26,620 bases of DNA from Scytonema sp. UIC 10036 (GTDB lineage Bacteria; Cyanobacteriota; Cyanobacteriia; Cyanobacteriales; Nostocaceae), in NCBI RefSeq assembly GCF_009725235.1, contig NZ_WJFC01000185.1, forward strand, positions 1 through 26,620, given 5' to 3'. The notes beneath the pieces were generated by a model. That model searched no databases. It was not told the origin of the DNA and saw only the letters and a program-made list of their open reading frames with translations. Shown one piece after another: positions 23,001 through 26,620 of the stretch. Within the stretch, counting starts at the first letter, position 1. Each line of letters opens with the position of its first letter. The position numbers and the translations under genes were made by a program.

Positions 23001-25608
23001 GTTGGGCTTGAGCCGCTTGAATTTGAACTTCATAGACTTTAACCGTATCCAACAGATTTCTAGATTTTTCTGCAATGACTGCCGCCAATTGTTTCATCTG
23101 CTCAAAGTTGCCGCTCAGGTAAGCGGCTTCAGTAGCCCCTTCGTACAGGGCTAAGGTTAATTCATACTGCGTTTGCCACATATCTTCAGCTAACAAGGCT
23201 ATGCCTGTGGTACAATACTGCAATGCGGCTGTATAGGCAGTTGCGGCTCTAGCCTTTTGTCCGGCTTTAAGATTGAGTTGGGCGATTTCTATTTGCTCCG
23301 ATAAATCGATAATGAGGGATCTGCCGATATTCAGTTGATTGACAATTTCAAACAACTTTTCGTCAAGTTTGGCAACAGGTGTATGAGCGAGTAATAGCTG
23401 CCCAATTTTTAAGTGAGCCAACTGTTTTTGTGCCTTTGGAATCAGGAAATAAGCCGCTTGCTGGACGCGATCGTGCAAGAATTTGTAACCACACGACTCA
23501 GGAGCGAGCAGCCACAGCTCCGGAGAATGTCTTGGCTGAAATGAATTCTCAATTGTCAATTCTGATTCCTGATAAAACTTGTAAATCTCATTGATAGGAA
23601 TGATAAATCCTTCTTGCAATGCTTTCCACAAGTCGGCAGCGGTTTCTATCTGCGATTTTTCCGACACGATCGCCAATGTTCCCAAATCAAACTGATTGCC
23701 AATACAGGCAGCCAGTTTTAATATCTCTTGAGTGTTGGGAGGCAATTTCTGAAGTTGTTGTGCCATAAATTCCACCACATCATCGGTGAGCGCAAGCGCT
23801 CTCACTTGCGCCACATTACACTGCCAGCAACCTGCCTCCCAATCAAAGGTTATCAGCCCATCCTCATGCAGGGCTTTAAGAAACTGCGTCGTGAAAAAGG
23901 GATTGCCTTTGGCTTTTTGATAAACCAACTCTGTCAATGGCAGTGCCTGTTGTGTGGTACAACTTAGGGAATCGGCAATTAAATGATTGACATCTGCTTG
24001 ACTTAAAGCTGCTAGGCTCAGAGTATTGACACGGACGGATGCCTTTTCAATTTCATCAAGGGTCAATATAAGTGGATGAGCCGCAAACACCTCGTTATCG
24101 CGGTATGCGCCAATTATGAACAGATAACCCCCTCCCTTGTCGCCGTGAGCATCGCTTGTCGCCATCAACAGCTTGAGCAAATTGAGCGATGCCGAATCCG
24201 CCCATTGCAAGTCATCAAGAAAGATCGTCAACGGATGCTCTGCTGTTGTAAAGACTTGAATGAACTTTTGGAACAGTAGATAGAAAAGGTTCTGTGCAGC
24301 ACTCGCCGATAGTTCGGGGTTTTGGGGCTGTTTGCCGACGATCTGCTCGAGTTCGGGAATCACCTCAAGCAGGAGATGCCCGTTCTCGCCAACGGCGTCT
24401 AATATCTTGTTCCGCCATTGCTGTAGTTGGGTATCGCTTTCACTGAGCAACTGTCGTATCAAATCGCGAAAGGCTTGCACAAAAGCAGATAGAGGAATAT
24501 TGCGGTTGAACTGGTCGAACTTGCCCTTGATGAAGTAGCCGTTCCACCGGACGATGGGTTTATGTACTTCATTGATGACTGCGGTTTTGCCAATGCCAGA
24601 GAAACCTGCTACCAGCATCAGTTCGCAGCTACCATTGGCAACATGACCAAATGCCTCCAGTAACGCCTTCACTTCCAATTCCCGTCCGTAGAGTTTTTCT
24701 CTGATGAGAAAGCGATCGCTCAGATCGCGCTGTCCTAGCTCAAACCAATGGTGTTTGCCTGTATCTCGCCACTGTTCCACACACTTGACTAAGTCATGTT
24801 TGAGCCCGATAGCACTCTGGTAGCGATCTTCGGCATTCTTCGCCATTAACTTGCAGACGATCTCTCCCAGCATCAAGGGGATTTGAGGATTGATGTTACA
24901 GATAGAGGTAGGCTTTTTGGCGATATGGCAATGAACCAACTCCATCGGTTCGCGGGACTCAAAGGGTAGTTGTCCGCTCAGCAGTTCAAAAAAAGTCACG
25001 CCTAAGGAATAGAAGTCGCTGCGGTAGTCAATGCCTCGGTTCATCCGTCCGGTTTGCTCTGGCGACAAATACGCTAGAGTTCCCTCAAGCCCATTGAGGC
25101 AATGGATTTCCTGGGTTTCTCGTGGGAGCAGCGAGGCAATACTGAAGTCAATGAGCCTAACTTCTCCAGTTTGAGAATGAATCAAAATATTAGCAGGCTT
25201 AATATCTTTGTGTATAACACGCTGTTGATGCAGTTGGTGTAAAGTGTCTGTGACTTGCAGCGCAATGGGAAGGAACTGCTCCAAACTCAGTGGTTGTCTT
25301 TTGCTAAATTCCCGCAAGGAAATGCCACCAAAGTCCTCCATGACTAGGGCATAGCCATTTTGGTAGGTTTCTAGGCTGTAGGGTTTGATGATACCGGGAA
25401 TATCTAGGTTTTTGGCAAGCGTATATTGGTTGCGAAACTGTACTAGTTCGCTGAAGGTTGGATATTCTCGTTTTAAGAGCTTGATGACAACTGGTTGGCA
25501 AAGAGATTCTCTGATAGCTCGATATACTTGAGTCCGCGAGCCTGAGTATATTTGCTCTATGATTTGGTACCCAGCGATTTTTACAGTTCCATCAACTTTT
25601 GCGCTCAT
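20092..25608 (-). CDS. Giant hybrid Ser/Thr kinase-AAA ATPase-GAF-histidine kinase
   Basis: This 1838-residue soluble protein has the HstK-type architecture known from heterocystous cyanobacteria. The Ser/Thr kinase (about 10-275) has Lys in VVIKLL, catalytic HKDIKPANIL (about 132-141), DFS in place of DFG, and SPEQTGRMNRGIDYRSDFYS. The AAA/STAND ATPase has Walker A GFSGIGKTAV (about 332-341) and Walker B-like LTIFLDDLQWAD. A long helical-repeat region spans about 750-1330, followed by a Ser/Thr-rich linker (SVTSTSSVTSSSSSV). A GAF domain covers about 1365-1535. The histidine kinase has an H box with His at about 1580 (VAHEMNNPLGF), an N box near 1720 (NQVFMNILANAIDAL), IADNGNGM and GKGTGLGL. 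There is no receiver domain. Its stimulus and partner regulator are unknown. Confidence 0.95.
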   Translation of the reverse strand: MSAKVDGTVKIAGYQIIEQIYSGSRTQVYRAIRESLCQPVVIKLLKREYPTFSELVQFRNQYTLAKNLDIPGIIKPYSLETYQNGYALVMEDFGGISLREFSKRQPLSLEQFLPIALQVTDTLHQLHQQRVIHKDIKPANILIHSQTGEVRLIDFSIASLLPRETQEIHCLNGLEGTLAYLSPEQTGRMNRGIDYRSDFYSLGVTFFELLSGQLPFESREPMELVHCHIAKKPTSICNINPQIPLMLGEIVCKLMAKNAEDRYQSAIGLKHDLVKCVEQWRDTGKHHWFELGQRDLSDRFLIREKLYGRELEVKALLEAFGHVANGSCELMLVAGFSGIGKTAVINEVHKPIVRWNGYFIKGKFDQFNRNIPLSAFVQAFRDLIRQLLSESDTQLQQWRNKILDAVGENGHLLLEVIPELEQIVGKQPQNPELSASAAQNLFYLLFQKFIQVFTTAEHPLTIFLDDLQWADSASLNLLKLLMATSDAHGDKGGGYLFIIGAYRDNEVFAAHPLILTLDEIEKASVRVNTLSLAALSQADVNHLIADSLSCTTQQALPLTELVYQKAKGNPFFTTQFLKALHEDGLITFDWEAGCWQCNVAQVRALALTDDVVEFMAQQLQKLPPNTQEILKLAACIGNQFDLGTLAIVSEKSQIETAADLWKALQEGFIIPINEIYKFYQESELTIENSFQPRHSPELWLLAPESCGYKFLHDRVQQAAYFLIPKAQKQLAHLKIGQLLLAHTPVAKLDEKLFEIVNQLNIGRSLIIDLSEQIEIAQLNLKAGQKARAATAYTAALQYCTTGIALLAEDMWQTQYELTLALYEGATEAAYLSGNFEQMKQLAAVIAEKSRNLLDTVKVYEVQIQAAQAQHQFTEAVQIALKIVERLGTSFPEQPSQSDIARAFEATQALLAGRQPLHLISLPQMTDPNKLAVVRILAAVTAAAFVATPTLLPFIVLEQVNLSVQYGNTSFSAIGYAYYGMILCAMAGEMYCGYECAQLALLLLEHFNAKELKSRVYVGIYCCVWHWKEPLKNSLPYLREGYQVGLETGDLESAAICGFIYISYRWFMGKELNDLSRESAAFREQLAHLNQEGLTSHLTVFQQAILNTIGDCAEPWQLNGNAFNREEIVPALHHSGDLTALYYFYASQLSLCYLFGKFDLAVEAALTAENYIGGVTGLFIVAICYTYDSLAHLAIYSQVGEAQQQHILQRVAKHQEKMKKWADCALENYLHKFYLVEAELHRVLGHKSEALEFYDLAIALAQKHGYIQEEALANELAAQFYLNWGKQPVAQSYITQAYYGYARWGAKAKVADLERRYPQFLAPILQQTRSPLSTHETIFTLGSVTSTSSVTSSSSSVSGALDLVTIFKASQTLSGEIELEKLLFALLHIVIENAGADKCAFMLLESGSLLIQAIAELSVGVRSLQHEGMDCVNFYPMLLNPEPVERSQDVPVGLINTVKRSLKPVVITDARLHPQLINDPYVQRQQPKSLLCSPILHQGKLFGVLYLENNLATAAFTSARVELLNLLCAQVAISLENARLYAREQKKSLDLQQALNDLQNAQLQIVQSEKMSALGNLVAGVAHEMNNPLGFIAASLKQAQLTIADLVAHLKLYQQSLPNASEQIKDHAVEIDLDYSLEDLPKMIDSMSLACIRLTNISTSLRTFSRADKDYPVLFNIHEGIDSTILILKHRLKANETRPAIEVITKYENLPQIECFPGQLNQVFMNILANAIDALEESNNGRTFEEIKANSNRIQITTFVQDNHVNIAIADNGNGMNEQVQAKVFDRLFTTKAVGKGTGLGLAIAHQIVVEKHHGSLCVNSTVGRGTEFIITLPILAKT

Positions 25609-25876
25609 AACATTTTACGACAACTACTTACAGTTAAAATTCCCAGCACATCATCTTGTCTAACAAAAGCATTGAGCCTATGGCATTGTCTGAGCGTGCA
25701 AGTCATCTGGAAAAGCATATCTTATCTGGCTTTCAGATATTCTTTAAAAATTGTGTACTTATCATTCATAAATTTACAATTTTTCAAAGAAAACTTGCTT
25801 TTCTAGTAAGGTGTACAAATGCATTTCTCTTAGATGTATTTCCATTTAAAAACATTAATTGAATTTTTATTTCAAA
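25609..25876. other. AT-rich spacer upstream of the giant kinase
   Basis: No gene was found. It should hold the promoter of the 1838-residue kinase gene. Near 25848-25866, ttgaatttttatttcaa forms a weak AT-only hairpin beside the stop codon of the acetyltransferase gene, without a convincing terminator. Confidence 0.4.
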
Positions 25877-26434
25877 TTATAACTGCCGGATGACCCTACA
25901 GGGATTGCCAACAGCAACAACATTGGCAGGTATATCTTTTGTCACTACACTCCCCGCACCAATAGTAGTATTATCACCAACAGTCACACCGGGACAAATA
26001 ATGGCATTACCTCCAATCCACACATTGTTACCAATTCTAATTGGAGATGCCAGTTCTTTACCTGAAAGCCGAATGTCTGGTTCTACTGGATGATGGGCTG
26101 TATAAATCTGAACATATGGAGCGAACAAAACGTTGTTGCCTATATGAACTGTGTTGCAGTCTAAAATGACACAACCAAAATTCATGTATAGTTCGTCGCC
26201 AGCATAAATGTTTTTACCATAGTCGCAGTAAAATGGCGGTGTGATATATGTTCCTTGCCCTATTTCTCCAAATAATTCTTGCAAGATTTGCGATCGCTCT
26301 TCCTTTTGTTCTTCCGTTGTTGAGTTATACGTTCTGAGCAGGCGACTTGCTATTTTTCTCTCGTTCAGCAGTTCTGTGTCTGTAGCAAGATATAGTTCGC
26401 CTGAAAGCATTTTTTGTTTTTCGGTTTTTGCCAT
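25877..26434 (-). CDS. Maltose/galactoside O-acetyltransferase-type hexapeptide enzyme
   Basis: The 185-residue protein fits the Maa/LacA/NodL group in length and layout. The N-terminal helical Mac domain (KQKMLSGELYLATDTELLNE) is followed by a left-handed beta-helix of hexapeptide repeats: ITPPFYCDYG, LYMNFGCVILD, IGNNVLFAPYV, IGNNVWIGGNAIICPGVTVG and GAGSVVTKDIPANVVAVG. The catalytic His is in YTAHHPVEP; His115 aligns with the active-site His of LacA. It transfers acetyl from acetyl-CoA to a sugar hydroxyl, acting as a trimer. The natural acceptor is unknown. A perfect palindrome lies 36-57 bp upstream of its start and may be its operator. No Shine-Dalgarno is evident. Confidence 0.92.
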   Translation of the reverse strand: MAKTEKQKMLSGELYLATDTELLNERKIASRLLRTYNSTTEEQKEERSQILQELFGEIGQGTYITPPFYCDYGKNIYAGDELYMNFGCVILDCNTVHIGNNVLFAPYVQIYTAHHPVEPDIRLSGKELASPIRIGNNVWIGGNAIICPGVTVGDNTTIGAGSVVTKDIPANVVAVGNPCRVIRQL

Positions 26435-26469
26435 ATTAGATGTAAATTTTTGCTCGTTCGATTAGATGT

Positions 26470-26491
26470 TTAGTTTATTTAAATAAACTAA
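26470..26491. promoter_or_regulatory. Perfect 22-bp palindrome upstream of the acetyltransferase gene
   Basis: The two 11-base halves TTAGTTTATTT and AAATAAACTAA are exact reverse complements with no spacer. The site is 36-57 bp before the ATG, where a promoter would be. Size and symmetry suit a dimeric repressor of the TetR or MarR type, but no regulator gene is next to it within the window, so the binder is unknown. Confidence 0.5.
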
Positions 26492-26548
26492 GATTATCTG
26501 GATTTTTTATACATTGCTAGAAATATAGCAATCCTATTTGAGATCCAA

Positions 26549-26593
26549 ACAAGGGAGACAAGGAAGACAAGGAGGACAAGGAAGACAAGGAAG
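26549..26593. repeat. Five-copy 9-bp tandem repeat
   Basis: Five units of acaaggRRg (acaagggag, acaaggaag, acaaggagg, acaaggaag, acaaggaag) run without interruption. The repeat lies between the acetyltransferase gene and the window edge. No reading frame with a start uses it here. Confidence 0.8.
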
Positions 26594-26620
26594 AGGTGTT
26601 TGTAAATCATTTAGGACTGC

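Overview
The window looks like a chromosomal stretch of a filamentous, probably heterocyst-forming cyanobacterium. The reasons are the many HIP1 octamers (GCGATCGC), a COP23-type exoprotein, DevB/DevC-type export proteins, a giant Ser/Thr-kinase/histidine-kinase hybrid, and intergenic DNA full of short tandem and palindromic repeats of the kind common in Nostoc/Tolypothrix/Scytonema relatives. No genus can be fixed from sequence alone. All genes except one Nudix hydrolase are on the minus strand.

Layout. 1-2760: repeats, a helical coiled-coil protein with a repeat-derived terminator, and an alpha/beta hydrolase fused to a polytopic membrane domain. 2885-9561: the most accessory-looking part. 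It holds a cytochrome P450, a ketoacyl synthase III-like condensing enzyme, and a DevB-type adaptor and DevC-type permease with no DevA ATPase in the window. A small double-glycine-leader peptide and a wreck joining a transposase-like helix to part of a C39 leader peptidase follow. A dispersed repeat of about 130 bp lies both here and at the window edge. 10133-14556: COP23-domain exoprotein, TPR/M48 metalloprotease and a membrane sensor histidine kinase. 15098-17177: overlapping DUF1611 (DgcN-like) and enolase-superfamily epimerase (DgcA-like) genes, matching the described D-glutamate N-acetylation/racemisation route. 17253-17801: the plus-strand Nudix hydrolase, followed by a 140-bp MITE-like element with near-perfect 19-bp terminal inverted repeats and a perfect 10-bp flanking duplication. 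18071-19968: nucleoside hydrolase and ribokinase, a nucleoside/ribose salvage pair. 20092-25608: an 1838-residue Ser/Thr kinase-AAA ATPase-helical repeat-GAF-histidine kinase. 25877-26434: a maltose/galactoside O-acetyltransferase-type protein with a perfect 22-bp palindrome upstream.

How the genes may work together. P450, condensing enzyme, DevB and DevC read as a possible operon making and exporting an acyl-derived product; this is inferred from order, strand and spacing. The peptide and C39 remnant suggest that this locus carried, or still carries, a peptide-export system. DgcA/DgcN would recycle D-glutamate. Nucleoside hydrolase plus ribokinase would convert nucleosides to ribose-5-phosphate, and the convergent Nudix enzyme may act on ADP-ribose. 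The two histidine kinases in the window share a distinctive C-terminal catalytic module and look paralogous.
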